Part shown: one piece after another, positions 46,305 through 55,385 of the stretch
How the letters are laid out: each line of letters starts with the position of its first letter
How positions within the stretch are numbered: position 1 is the first letter of the stretch
Assembly (NCBI RefSeq): GCF_004367585.1
Contig: NZ_CP038015.1
Location: 991,001 to 1,055,000, forward strand
Direction of reading: 5' to 3'
Source of the DNA: Paenisporosarcina antarctica
Lineage (GTDB): Bacteria; Bacillota; Bacilli; Bacillales_A; Planococcaceae
Length of the DNA: 64,000 nt
Notes under the pieces: generated by a model
Told to the model about the DNA's origin: nothing
Seen by the model: the letters and a program-made list of their open reading frames with translations, nothing else
Databases searched by the model: none
Made by a program: the position numbers and the translations under genes

Positions 46305-47546
46305 TTAAGCTTGTTGATGAGCTTCTTCGTTTAACAATACCTTTTCAAAATCTTGTTGTGGCTTTCTACGAATAAATGTTAGTACCAAATATGAAACTAA
46401 GAACAACACGCCTGTAACGTAGAACACGGAAGAAATACCGATGAAGCCACTAACAAGTCCACCAAACATAGGACCAACGATATTTCCAAAGAAGCGGAAG
46501 CTTGTATTATACCCCAACATTTCCCCTTGAATTTCGATTGGCGATTCACGTCTGACTAAGGCAGTAGTTACTGGAATTAATCCCCCAACGGCAATTCCGA
46601 ATAATAAACGTAATCCAATCAACTGCCAAAGTTCAGTAACAAAAGCTTGAGGAATGATAAACAAAAAAGCCAAAATAAGTAGCATACTTAACACTTTCTC
46701 ATAGCCAATCGTATCTCCAAGATGTCCCCATTTTCTTGCGAATAGTAAATTCCCAACACCAGCTGCACTAAATGTAACTCCAGCCAGCAATGCAATTTGA
46801 GAAGAATCGGTTAAACTTGATACATAAAGCGATAGTAGAGGTTGGATACTGAAATTACCTATTTGAATTAACGCTGTAATGATCATGATATTAAAGACTA
46901 ATCGATGATGAATGATGCCTGATAAAACCGTTTTTCTAGAATATACATGTGCACCTACTACAGGTACCTTTTTAGTTTCTTTAATACCAAACAAAACAAG
47001 CAGTGCAGCGATTGCTATTACCACAGATGTGATGACAAATGTATATTGGAACCCGAATGAATCAGCGAGTAGACCACCAATAACGGGTCCAAAGAGAGTA
47101 CCTGAAACACTCCCCATTTGAAGTGTGCCAAGTGTTTTTCCTGCCACTTCTTTCGCTGTTTGTGAACTAATAAAAGCAAGTGATGTGGGAATAAATCCTG
47201 TGACCACACCCATAAATAAACGTAAAAGGAATAAAGTTTCTACTGAATGAACAAAGCCCATCAGAAAAATACTAATCGATATACCAAATCCGGTAATGAT
47301 TAATATCGGTTTATAACCGAAGCGATCTGCTATACGGCCCCATATGGGTGACATAAGGAATGCAGAGACGAATGTAATACCAAATATAAAGCCTGACCAT
47401 TTTTGAACGTAAGAGTCAGAAAAATCACCCATTGTATTTATATAGAGTGACAAGAAAGGCATAATCATTGTTGCCGTTCCAGCCACTAGAAAGTTTGAAA
47501 TCCACATTATATAAAAATTTCTTTTTTGATTATCCAAATAAAACAC
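46305..47546 (-). CDS. MFS multidrug-type exporter (YuxJ/MdtG-like)
   Basis: A 413-residue major facilitator with 12 helices. The loop 2-3 motif is GRIADRFGYKPILI and motif C for antiporters appears as GPVIGGLLADSFG. It resembles drug:H+ antiporters of the DHA1 group such as YuxJ, YitG and MdtG. The substrate is unknown. GTG at 47546 is the likely start, although the ribosome site (GAAAGAAG) is weak; a start some 13 residues later at an internal ATG is possible. Divergent from the cyclophilin gene. Confidence 0.85.
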   Translation of the reverse strand: MFYLDNQKRNFYIMWISNFLVAGTATMIMPFLSLYINTMGDFSDSYVQKWSGFIFGITFVSAFLMSPIWGRIADRFGYKPILIITGFGISISIFLMGFVHSVETLFLLRLFMGVVTGFIPTSLAFISSQTAKEVAGKTLGTLQMGSVSGTLFGPVIGGLLADSFGFQYTFVITSVVIAIAALLVLFGIKETKKVPVVGAHVYSRKTVLSGIIHHRLVFNIMIITALIQIGNFSIQPLLSLYVSSLTDSSQIALLAGVTFSAAGVGNLLFARKWGHLGDTIGYEKVLSMLLILAFLFIIPQAFVTELWQLIGLRLLFGIAVGGLIPVTTALVRRESPIEIQGEMLGYNTSFRFFGNIVGPMFGGLVSGFIGISSVFYVTGVLFLVSYLVLTFIRRKPQQDFEKVLLNEEAHQQA

Positions 47547-47679
47547 TTCTTTCGCTACCTTACACTAAAGGACTTATAATAATATATTATAAAACATTTC
47601 GCCTTACGAAGGAAGGGAGGCGACTTAATAACTGAAATTAATTACAGAATATGATAAACTATTTTAGGGTGAAATGAAC

Positions 47680-48417
47680 ATGAAAAAACGAGGATGGCTG
47701 TTATTGATTAGCTTGGTTGTCTTGTTAGCAGGTTGCGGCACTAAAAAGAGTGTCGAAGAAGAGAAGATAGAAAAACCTAATGAAGAAACACAACAAACTA
47801 CTACAAAAAATGAAGGAGAGATTACTATGTATCCACAATTATCAAAAGAAGTTGCTTCAAACGAAGCGTTAGTCGTAATGAACACAACTATGGGTTCGAT
47901 AAAAATTAAATTATTCCCGGAAGTTGCTCCTAAGACAGTAGAAAACTTTATTACACATGCAGAAAATGGTTATTATGACGACATCATTTTCCACCGTATT
48001 ATTAAAGATTTCATGATTCAAGGTGGAGACCCTACTGGGACTGGTATGGGCGGAGAAAGCATCTACGGTAAAACCTTTGCAGATGAATTCTCTGATAAAG
48101 CATTTAACCTACGTGGTGCACTATCAATGGCAAATGCTGGTCCTGGAACAAATGGTAGTCAATTCTTTATCGTTCAAGCTAGCCGTGTAGATTCAAGCAT
48201 GATAAGCCAATTGAAAAAAGCTGGATACCCAGAAGAAATTATTGAAGCATATACAACAAATGGTGGTACTCCTTGGTTAGACAATAAGCATACCGTTTTT
48301 GGACAAGTTATTGAAGGCTTAGAAATTGTTGATGAGATGACTACAGTAAAAAGAAATGGTAGCGACAAACCACTTGAAGACATCAAAATTGTATCAATAG
48401 AAGTTCTTCAGAAATAA
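47680..48417 (+). CDS. Lipoprotein cyclophilin (peptidyl-prolyl cis-trans isomerase)
   Basis: A 245-residue protein: lipoprotein signal ending LLAGC (Cys19), a Glu/Thr/Lys-rich linker (about residues 20-55) and a cyclophilin domain from about residue 62. Active-site residues are in [15 protein letters not shown] (catalytic Arg-type site) and [16 protein letters not shown], with [14 protein letters not shown] at the end. It would catalyse proline isomerisation of exported proteins at the outer membrane face, a job done by the parvulin PrsA in many relatives. ATG 47680 follows AGGGTGA; ATG 47674 is too close. Confidence 0.92.
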   Translation: MKKRGWLLLISLVVLLAGCGTKKSVEEEKIEKPNEETQQTTTKNEGEITMYPQLSKEVASNEALVVMNTTMGSIKIKLFPEVAPKTVENFITHAENGYYDDIIFHRIIKDFMIQGGDPTGTGMGGESIYGKTFADEFSDKAFNLRGALSMANAGPGTNGSQFFIVQASRVDSSMISQLKKAGYPEEIIEAYTTNGGTPWLDNKHTVFGQVIEGLEIVDEMTTVKRNGSDKPLEDIKIVSIEVLQK

Positions 48418-48434
48418 GTTAGGAAGTGTTCTAC

Positions 48435-48647
48435 GTGAACGCATGGATAGTCAACTTTTTGTACTTTCCTGATGATAAGTCTGCCTATATTCCTGCTGTT
48501 ATTGAGTTTGCAATCTTTGCGGTCATCTGTGTTTTAGTGTTTCGTTGGATTGTTAGACATTCAAAAAAACAAGAAGAAAAGACTAGGGAATTAGAAGAAC
48601 GTGTATTACGAGAACGGAAAATAGAGCAACAAAAAGATCAACAGTAA
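48435..48647 (+). CDS. Small single-pass membrane protein with coiled coil
   Basis: A protein of about 70 residues: one helix (VIEFAIFAVICVLVFRWIV, about residues 21-40), then a charged coiled-coil tail (KKQEEKTRELEERVLRERK). It lies 17 bases after the cyclophilin gene, so it is probably co-transcribed. GTG 48435 with AGGAAG at 48421 fits best; GTG 48426 would add three residues. No family recognised. The layout would suit an assembly or tethering partner, but that is speculation. Confidence 0.7.
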   Translation: MNAWIVNFLYFPDDKSAYIPAVIEFAIFAVICVLVFRWIVRHSKKQEEKTRELEERVLRERKIEQQKDQQ

Positions 48648-48651
48648 ATAG

Positions 48652-48690
48652 AAAAGGCTTAACCAATGAAAATTGGTTAAGCCTTTTTTT
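48652..48690 (+). terminator. Terminator after the cyclophilin operon
   Basis: AAAAGGCTTAACCAAT and ATTGGTTAAGCCTTTT arms around GAAA, followed by a T run. Confidence 0.93.
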
Positions 48691-48736
48691 ATGAGATTAG
48701 AAATTAAAAGCTAGTTCGAACCTCTTTGCGCTTTTC

Positions 48737-49909
48737 TTATGCTAAAGCAGTGATGAACCGCAATACACCATCTTCAAGTGTGGATCGTGGGCAAGCCACA
48801 TTCATTCTTAAGAAGCCACTACCAGTTTCACCATATTTTGAACCTGGCTCTAAGGCAAGTTTACCTTTATTTAATAGCAAATCCATTATTTCATTTTCTG
48901 AATACCCTGTACCTCTATAATCTATCCATAATAAATAAGTAGCTTGTGGTTTTTCAATTTTTAATCCTGGAACAGCTTTTGTCAATTTTTCAATGGCATA
49001 GTCGAGATTAGAAGAAAGAACTTTCAATAATTCATCTAACCAAGCTCCGCCATCTTCATACGCAGCTGTTAGAGCAACAGCTGCAAAAGAGCTAAGTTCC
49101 ATTTGACCATGGGCAAGAGCATTTTCTTTTAGCTTTTCCCGTTTCTTAGAATCAGTCGCTATTATGACTGCGGCTTGAATTCCAGCTAAATTAAACGTTT
49201 TAGAAGGAGCTACACAAGTTATAATCCGATCTACTTCCTCCCTAGCCAAAGTAGCGAGAGGGATATGCTTATGTTTAGGAAACACTAAGTCGCTATGTAT
49301 TTCATCTGACAAAATGAGGGTGTCGTATTTCGTACATAATCGAATGATTTCTTGTAAAGTCTCTTTTGGCCAAACCATGCCACCTGGATTATGTGGGTTA
49401 CATAGAATAAATAACTTTACTCCTTGCTTTAACTGTTTTTCAAATGAAACAAAGTCTATTCTGTATTGACCTTTTTCTTCTATTAATGAGCTTTCCACCA
49501 CTTGACGTCCTTGCTTTTGGGGGATAGAAAAAAACAGTTGATAAACAGGAGGGGTTATTAAAATAAGATCTCCTTTTTGAGTAAAAGATTCAATAACAGA
49601 TGCAATTGCTGGGACCACGCCATGATGAAAAAGCATCCATTCGTTTTGGGTTTGCCAACCATGACGTTCTAAAAGCCAATTTTGCACAGCTGTTTTAGAC
49701 CCTTCATCCATGTAGGAATAGCCAAAGATAGGATGCTTGATGCGTTCAAGTAATGCGTCAATTACGGCTTGTGGTGCGGCGAAGTCCATATCTGCAACCC
49801 ACATTGGCAATATATCAGAAGCATCTTCAATTTTGTACACCTTATCCATGAAATCCCATTTTATGGAGTGGGAATCGCTCCTATCTATTACTTGTTTAAA
49901 TGAAGTCAT
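48737..49909 (-). CDS. patB: Cystathionine beta-lyase / aminotransferase class I PatB
   Basis: A 390-residue fold-type I PLP enzyme of the MalY/PatB group. The cofactor lysine is in APSKTFNLAGIQ, with CNPHNPGG and LSDEIHSDLV upstream, and WVADMDF near the N-terminus is typical of PatB. It cleaves C-S bonds of cystathionine or other cysteine conjugates. ATG 49909 follows AGAAGGAATT; in-frame ATG 49969 lacks a ribosome site. Its divergent neighbour is yugE, the same pair as in B. subtilis. Confidence 0.93.
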   Translation of the reverse strand: MTSFKQVIDRSDSHSIKWDFMDKVYKIEDASDILPMWVADMDFAAPQAVIDALLERIKHPIFGYSYMDEGSKTAVQNWLLERHGWQTQNEWMLFHHGVVPAIASVIESFTQKGDLILITPPVYQLFFSIPQKQGRQVVESSLIEEKGQYRIDFVSFEKQLKQGVKLFILCNPHNPGGMVWPKETLQEIIRLCTKYDTLILSDEIHSDLVFPKHKHIPLATLAREEVDRIITCVAPSKTFNLAGIQAAVIIATDSKKREKLKENALAHGQMELSSFAAVALTAAYEDGGAWLDELLKVLSSNLDYAIEKLTKAVPGLKIEKPQATYLLWIDYRGTGYSENEIMDLLLNKGKLALEPGSKYGETGSGFLRMNVACPRSTLEDGVLRFITALA

Positions 49910-49983
49910 AGCAATTCCTTCTTTCCTTTTTAATAATATGTTATCATAGCCTTTATTAAAGAAAAGCAAATAGGTGAAAAATG

Positions 49984-50244
49984 ATGGAAAACATCCAAAT
50001 GAATCGTAAAGCAGTCATGTTACTTCAAACGTGGGATCCTTTTAAAATGGGATCTGATGCCTATGATACTGAAACAGCTGACGTAGTAGCAGCCCTTCAA
50101 GGAATTAATAACCCAACAGAACTAGCAAAATGTATTCAGAAAGTTTATGAGCATTCCTATGAACAATGGATTCCTATAGAACAATGCGTTCAAATTGCTT
50201 ATAAATTAATTGCTGTTAAATTCGAAGCAAACTGCATCGTCTAA
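49984..50244 (+). CDS. yugE: YugE family protein (DUF1871)
   Basis: An 86-residue protein with the DUF1871 pattern LLQTWDPFKMGSDAYDTE, then VYEHSYEQWIPIEQC. Small, acidic and helical with no known function. ATG 49984 is chosen for its 6-base spacing to AGGTGA; ATG 49981 is adjacent. Divergent from patB. Confidence 0.85.
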   Translation: MENIQMNRKAVMLLQTWDPFKMGSDAYDTETADVVAALQGINNPTELAKCIQKVYEHSYEQWIPIEQCVQIAYKLIAVKFEANCIV

Positions 50245-50271
50245 TATTAAAATATATTTCTAACAAAAACA

Positions 50272-50309
50272 AAAAAGAGCATTTACCTAATTAGGTGAAC
50301 GCTCTTTTT
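50272..50309. terminator. Convergent terminator between yugE and the XRE gene
   Basis: AAAAAGAGC...TTACCTAAT pairs with TTAGGTGA...GCTCTTTTT; A and T runs on each side suit both strands. Confidence 0.9.
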
Positions 50310-50315
50310 GTGTAT

Positions 50316-50531
50316 TTATGAATTTTCTGGAAGTCCATCAGTCAGATTAGAAGCTGGAACTTCGAGTGCGTTTGATAACTTCAATATGTTCTGAACAGAA
50401 GGGACTTCTGTACCAGCTTCATATTTTTCTAATCTCGCGGTACCGATTCGTGTCTTTAATGACAAATCTTCTATGGAAATATTCTTTTCTTCTCGCAATA
50501 AGCGAATTTGAGTGTGAAAATCTTTTTTCAT
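50316..50531 (-). CDS. XRE-family helix-turn-helix protein
   Basis: A 71-residue protein that is nearly all one Cro/CI-type HTH: IRLLREEKNISIEDLSLKTR, then IGTARLEKYEAGTEVPSVQN, residues 8-60. It binds DNA as a likely dimer. Targets are unknown; it may control itself or neighbouring genes. GGGAGGAG precedes the ATG. Confidence 0.88.
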   Translation of the reverse strand: MKKDFHTQIRLLREEKNISIEDLSLKTRIGTARLEKYEAGTEVPSVQNILKLSNALEVPASNLTDGLPENS

Positions 50532-50631
50532 CTTTATGCACTCCTCCCATCAAAAATCTTATGCTAGTAACTATCTAATCATACCGCACAAATGTTAATT
50601 TTGTGAAATGTTTCATATTAATATCAGTTTA

Positions 50632-51972
50632 TTAACCCTGTATAGCAGAGATGAGGGCATTGATAAAGACCACAATAATGGCCACTGGTGCTAAGTAACG
50701 AACGATAAAGTACCAAGTGTTAAAGGATAATGAGGAAATATTTAATTCCGTAAAGGTTTCATCTTTCTTCAATACGTACCCGGCGAAGATTGAAATCATC
50801 AAAGCTCCTAGAGGTAATCCGATACTACTCGTTATGAAATCTGCAGAGTCAAAGAACGTTTTTCCAAAGATTTTAATATCGGAAAATACGCCAAAAGATA
50901 AAGCACTTGGAATCCCTACTAAGAAAATCATCAAACCATAAATCCATGCAGCACTCTTACGTTTATCATATGCATTTTTAATACCTATGGATACAACAAT
51001 TTCTAACATCGAAATAGAAGAAGTCAATGTTGCAAAAAGCAATAAGATAAAGAATAGGAGCATAAAGAATGCACCGAATGGTAATTGTTCGAAAACTGCT
51101 GGTAAAATGATAAATACAAGTCCAGGTCCTTCATTTGGCGAATAACCTAAAGCGAAAACAGCTGGGAAAATAACTAAACCAGCCATAATGGAAATCCCGA
51201 TATTTAACATGGAAACGCTCAAAGCTGAATTGCCTAACCTTTGATCTTTAGGTAAGTAGGAAGCATAAGTCATCATTCCAGCAACACCCACACTAAGTGA
51301 AAAGAATGCTTGTCCTAATGCCAGTAACATGGTTTGTGCATTAAAGTAAGTCCAATCAGGCACAAACATAAACTTAACGCCTTCCCATGCGCCATCAAGT
51401 GTTAATGAACGAATAACTAACACGATGAAGAAAATTAGTAAGGCAGGCATCATGAGTCGACTTGCACGTTCAATTCCACCTTTAATTCCACCACGAACAA
51501 TAATAATTGTCAAAATCATAAAAACAGCTTGTCCAATTAGAATTTCCCAAGGATTAGCAATAATCGATTCAAATAAATCTGCGTAATAACCTTCACCTTC
51601 ATTATTAAATTTAAAGAGTAAAGCTCTTCCGAGATACGATAATATCCATCCACCAATGACACTGTAGAACGATAGAATAATAAATGAGAAAACGAATCCA
51701 GACCAGCCAATTAAGAACCATTTCTTCCCTGGTGCTAATTTTTTCAGTCCAGTTACCGCATCAGCTTGACCTTTTCGTCCTATAACAAATTCTGCTAACA
51801 GAATGGGTAAACCGATTAACAACGTGCTAATAATAAATAATAATACAAATACACTACCACCGTTTGTTCCTGCCATATATGGAAACTTCCATATTGCGCC
51901 AAGTCCAATCGCACTTCCCGCAGCTGCGAGGATGAAGCCAATCTTTGATGCAAAATGATCGCGCTTTGCCAT
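50632..51972 (-). CDS. Neurotransmitter:sodium symporter family transporter (short form)
   Basis: A 446-residue NSS protein with about 11-12 helices. TM1 has AAAGSAIGLGAIWKFPYMAG, the Na+/substrate site. It imports an amino acid with Na+. It lacks the extended C-terminus of the paralogue at 24006 and no small MetS-like gene follows, so the two are not equivalent. ATG 51972 with AGGAG nine bases upstream is preferred to TTG 51981. Divergent from the sigma-fusion gene; 131 bases separate them. Confidence 0.9.
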   Translation of the reverse strand: MAKRDHFASKIGFILAAAGSAIGLGAIWKFPYMAGTNGGSVFVLLFIISTLLIGLPILLAEFVIGRKGQADAVTGLKKLAPGKKWFLIGWSGFVFSFIILSFYSVIGGWILSYLGRALLFKFNNEGEGYYADLFESIIANPWEILIGQAVFMILTIIIVRGGIKGGIERASRLMMPALLIFFIVLVIRSLTLDGAWEGVKFMFVPDWTYFNAQTMLLALGQAFFSLSVGVAGMMTYASYLPKDQRLGNSALSVSMLNIGISIMAGLVIFPAVFALGYSPNEGPGLVFIILPAVFEQLPFGAFFMLLFFILLLFATLTSSISMLEIVVSIGIKNAYDKRKSAAWIYGLMIFLVGIPSALSFGVFSDIKIFGKTFFDSADFITSSIGLPLGALMISIFAGYVLKKDETFTELNISSLSFNTWYFIVRYLAPVAIIVVFINALISAIQG

Positions 51973-52103
51973 ATTAACCAACTCCTAAAATATTTAAAGA
52001 TTTTTATAATGTTACACGACAGTTATTGAAAAGAATATAACTTTTTGAAACATTATGAGAAAAAGAAACGTATTACAAATATAGACAGCTAGGAGGGGGC
52101 TTC

Positions 52104-54809
52104 ATGCAAGATACAAAAATGGATAATAGTGAACAAAATGGAAATCTAATTGTTTTTGGAGAATTAATTTATCTCCATCATCGAACGGTCGAGAAATACG
52201 CCTTTCAATGTGGAGTAAAAGCAGAAGACATTCATAGTGTGACCCAGGAAGTTTTTATTAATTTAAATAAAAAATCAGATGAATTTCAAAATTCTCATTT
52301 TCTGACGTGGTTATTCAAAATAACATTAAAAGCCTCTCGTGATTACCATAATAGAGAAAAACGAGTAAAAGACGAAGTGCCAGAATTGCAGGGGGATTTA
52401 CCTGGACAATCAACTCGATTACCTCAATCAAGGATTTTACTATTTGACGAAGATAGAGAACTACACGATGCACTTCAACTAGTAGTAGAGACCTACAGAA
52501 ATCCATTTATCTTGTTTTATTTCCATGAGCTTGGTTACGACCAAATAGGAGAAATTTTAAACATCAAACCAGTAGAAGTTGAATCCCGTTTGATTAGTTC
52601 GAAAGAGAGTATTAAATCGGCACTGGAAATAGTGGATGATCAACAATTCGAACTGCATTTGAATTTATTGAAAAAATCGTACAAGCGAGTCCCCTCAAAA
52701 TTTAATGCAGATGAGATTCTACGCCGAATTGAGTCAGAAAGAGGTAAGGAGGAAGATTTACTTTCTTCGAAAAAAGAAAGTAAGTCAAATAAATATAAGG
52801 TTAAAATTTGGATAACAGGATTATCTAGTGTCTTATTAATAGGAATTCTAAGCACTTCCTTTTTTAAAAATGATAATATACAAAGCCACGAGGTTACCAC
52901 AGCAACCGACTCTGCTAATATAGAGAATTTTAAAATAACTTTCGAAGAGCAAAAGACTACTTATAGAAGTACGCTTGGTTTAACCGAAGAAGAATTTAAT
53001 GATATAGAATTTGTGAAAATGGCTAATCAATTATTTGCATCTACTATTCAAGAGAGTGCTACAGAAAATGGCTCTAGCAGTATTTCCAATGAAGAACGTT
53101 ATGAAGAAGTATTAGATATGTTGAAAATTCCTTCACAGATGGTGAATGATGCGAGCGCACAGGGAATGATGGAAGTAGAAGAAAGTGCTATTTTTATTGA
53201 GAAGTTAAACACCAAGATTGACTCTATTATTAGCTATAATAATTCTGTTTTAGAAAAACATCGTGAAATTTTGAATACAGCAAAAATGAGTGGAAAACTC
53301 GATGCAACTTATTTGTTGACAAATCGTTCGAAATTGCCTGATGAGGTTGAAAGTCTAATAAATCATGCGACAACTCAAGGTGTTTCAATCAGAGTATCTA
53401 GGGACAAAAGTAGATATCAAGCATTTTTTGAGTTCCCTAATCACTGGTATAAATTATATGAACATGTACAGGATTCTTCCATATCATTATTAAATATTAA
53501 ACCAATGATTCCTTTTACATATGGGGGAGAGTTAGTCTTAACTCCACAAGAATCTGCGATGTACTTAAATGAGTTAGAATACATTTTACTCAGCATGAAA
53601 AACCAGAATTCTCTCTACACCGTTATGAAATCACAGTATGAAGATTTAGCTTATACATTAATTTTTGGGGCAAGTAATACGGAAGTGGTTACGAATGGCC
53701 GAGTTAATGAGGAATTCTATTCGGCATGGAATAACTTAAGATACAGTTATGGCGTTTCTCCTATGAAATACTTCATTAGACCAATGTTTGAATCTGTAAG
53801 CGAAAATAATTGGGAAGTAAATGAAACGTATCGAAGTTTAAACTTTAATGATTTACAGGTAGCCTTTAATCTTGCAGAAAATGGTGACTTAGCAGCCATT
53901 ATGCCGAAAGAGAATAGTGGGGCAAAATCTGCAACAATTACTTGGCCAAATAGTGAAATACAACAAAAGGTAGAAAAATCTATTAAGAATACAGATACAA
54001 CACAAATAAGTCAGATCGTTGGATTAAGCCCAATTGAAAGTGTTTTATTGTATCATCACGCTCAAGAAGAAAACTTATTGGAAATCCAACATTCACTCTT
54101 ATCATTTATGAATTTTACTGAACACGAGAATATGGAAAAGATTATGAATAGTTGGCTAAACAATAAATTGATTCCTAGAGAAACAACAAGTCTACGTTAT
54201 CAAGACGAGGAAACTTTTGAACAGAATGGAAACTTTGTAGGTTCAGTAGATGTAATGAATGGAGAACAAGTGATTCGAACCATTCCCGTTACTCGAAATT
54301 CCCAAGGTATGTGGGTGATTGATGCAAGTTTAAGTTATCTACTCTATAGTGAACCACATATAGAAATCGATGAACAAATACTGAACGATATCCAAAATCT
54401 CTACAGCCGTTTTAGAGAAAATTATGATTACAGCATTTTAAAAGATATTAGTGCATCATTGGTAGCAGGAATTTATCTTGAAGCAGCAAGTAAAGGAGAT
54501 TTAAATACCCAATATGAATTATTACTAAAAGGTGAGAATTCGGATACACCAAATAAAGAAAAATTTCTGTCAGGTCCATCGCATATAGAGCCCAATTGGA
54601 AAGAACAGTATAACTCGATGGAAGCTTATCAAACTTATCCATCAGATGAATCGTTACTTAGCAGTAGGAAAGATAAAAATGATGAATTTGATGTTACAGT
54701 TTGGCTCTATATTACACCAGAATTAATTACTGGTGAATTGTATCGAAATGGTTTCCAAATTCGAAAAACAGTAGAAGGATGGCGCGTTTACTATATGCCT
54801 ATACAGTGA
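52104..54809 (+). CDS. Membrane-anchored ECF-like sigma factor with large extracellular domain
   Basis: A 901-residue protein of unusual layout. Residues 18-88 look like ECF sigma-2 (EDIHSVTQEVFINLNKK, FLTWLFKITLKASRDYHN). Residues 118-172 look like sigma-4 with a helix-turn-helix (FILFYFHELGYDQIGEILNI, then VEVESRLISSKESIKSAL). A linker with DEILRRIESERGKEED follows. There is one membrane helix at about 233-254 (IWITGLSSVLLIGILSTSFF) and about 645 residues predicted outside the cell, helical with no family I recognise. No Cys or His zinc anti-sigma motif is present. ATG after GGAGGGGG. It stands alone between an NSS transporter and yugI; no separate anti-sigma gene is near. It could release its sigma part by proteolysis, but that is inference. 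Confidence 0.8.
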   Translation: MQDTKMDNSEQNGNLIVFGELIYLHHRTVEKYAFQCGVKAEDIHSVTQEVFINLNKKSDEFQNSHFLTWLFKITLKASRDYHNREKRVKDEVPELQGDLPGQSTRLPQSRILLFDEDRELHDALQLVVETYRNPFILFYFHELGYDQIGEILNIKPVEVESRLISSKESIKSALEIVDDQQFELHLNLLKKSYKRVPSKFNADEILRRIESERGKEEDLLSSKKESKSNKYKVKIWITGLSSVLLIGILSTSFFKNDNIQSHEVTTATDSANIENFKITFEEQKTTYRSTLGLTEEEFNDIEFVKMANQLFASTIQESATENGSSSISNEERYEEVLDMLKIPSQMVNDASAQGMMEVEESAIFIEKLNTKIDSIISYNNSVLEKHREILNTAKMSGKLDATYLLTNRSKLPDEVESLINHATTQGVSIRVSRDKSRYQAFFEFPNHWYKLYEHVQDSSISLLNIKPMIPFTYGGELVLTPQESAMYLNELEYILLSMKNQNSLYTVMKSQYEDLAYTLIFGASNTEVVTNGRVNEEFYSAWNNLRYSYGVSPMKYFIRPMFESVSENNWEVNETYRSLNFNDLQVAFNLAENGDLAAIMPKENSGAKSATITWPNSEIQQKVEKSIKNTDTTQISQIVGLSPIESVLLYHHAQEENLLEIQHSLLSFMNFTEHENMEKIMNSWLNNKLIPRETTSLRYQDEETFEQNGNFVGSVDVMNGEQVIRTIPVTRNSQGMWVIDASLSYLLYSEPHIEIDEQILNDIQNLYSRFRENYDYSILKDISASLVAGIYLEAASKGDLNTQYELLLKGENSDTPNKEKFLSGPSHIEPNWKEQYNSMEAYQTYPSDESLLSSRKDKNDEFDVTVWLYITPELITGELYRNGFQIRKTVEGWRVYYMPIQ

Positions 54810-54896
54810 CACTTTTGAGTTTTATACTAGTTTATGGTACAATCTTCTATGACCTTAAGGTAGATAGGTATATATCCAAAACTAGGAGCGATTATT

Positions 54897-55271
54897 ATGA
54901 CTAAGAAGTTTGAAGTTGGAGAAATAATTACAGGTAAAGTAACAGGCGTTCAGCCATACGGCGCGTTTGTAGCATTAGATGAAGAGACTCAAGGTCTTGT
55001 TCACATCTCAGAAATCACATATGGTTATGTGAAAGAAGTTAGCGAATTTTTGTCTGTTGGACAAGAAATCGAAGTGAAAGTACTTGAAGTGGACGAAAAA
55101 GCGGGCAAAATTAGCCTATCAATTCGTGCATTACAAGAACGACCACCTGTATTACGTAAAGAAGATAAACCTAAAAAGTCATTGCAAGCACGCGTTGATG
55201 AGCAGGATGCAGAAGGCTTTAATTCGTTAAAAGATAAATTACAAGACTGGATTAAACAATCTGGTCAATGA
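54897..55271 (+). CDS. yugI: S1-domain RNA-binding protein YugI
   Basis: A 124-residue protein with one S1 domain at residues 5-75 (GEIITGKVTGVQPYGAFVAL, then GLVHISEITYGYVK) and a basic/acidic tail. Homologue of YugI, general stress protein 13, a ribosome-associated S1 protein. ATG follows AGGAGCG. Own terminator. Confidence 0.92.
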   Translation: MTKKFEVGEIITGKVTGVQPYGAFVALDEETQGLVHISEITYGYVKEVSEFLSVGQEIEVKVLEVDEKAGKISLSIRALQERPPVLRKEDKPKKSLQARVDEQDAEGFNSLKDKLQDWIKQSGQ

Positions 55272-55273
55272 GC

Positions 55274-55313
55274 AAATGCGAGTCTACTCTTTTTGAGTAA
55301 CTCGCATTTTTTT
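55274..55313 (+). terminator. Terminator after yugI
   Basis: AAATGCGAGT...ACTC pairs with GAGT...ACTCGCATTT around TTTTT, followed by a T run. Confidence 0.9.
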
Positions 55314-55385
55314 CTTTCTTATTTTGTCAGCTACTATTATTCTTGTAAGATTTAACCAAGTTGATTCCGAGTGTTGAAATTTATT

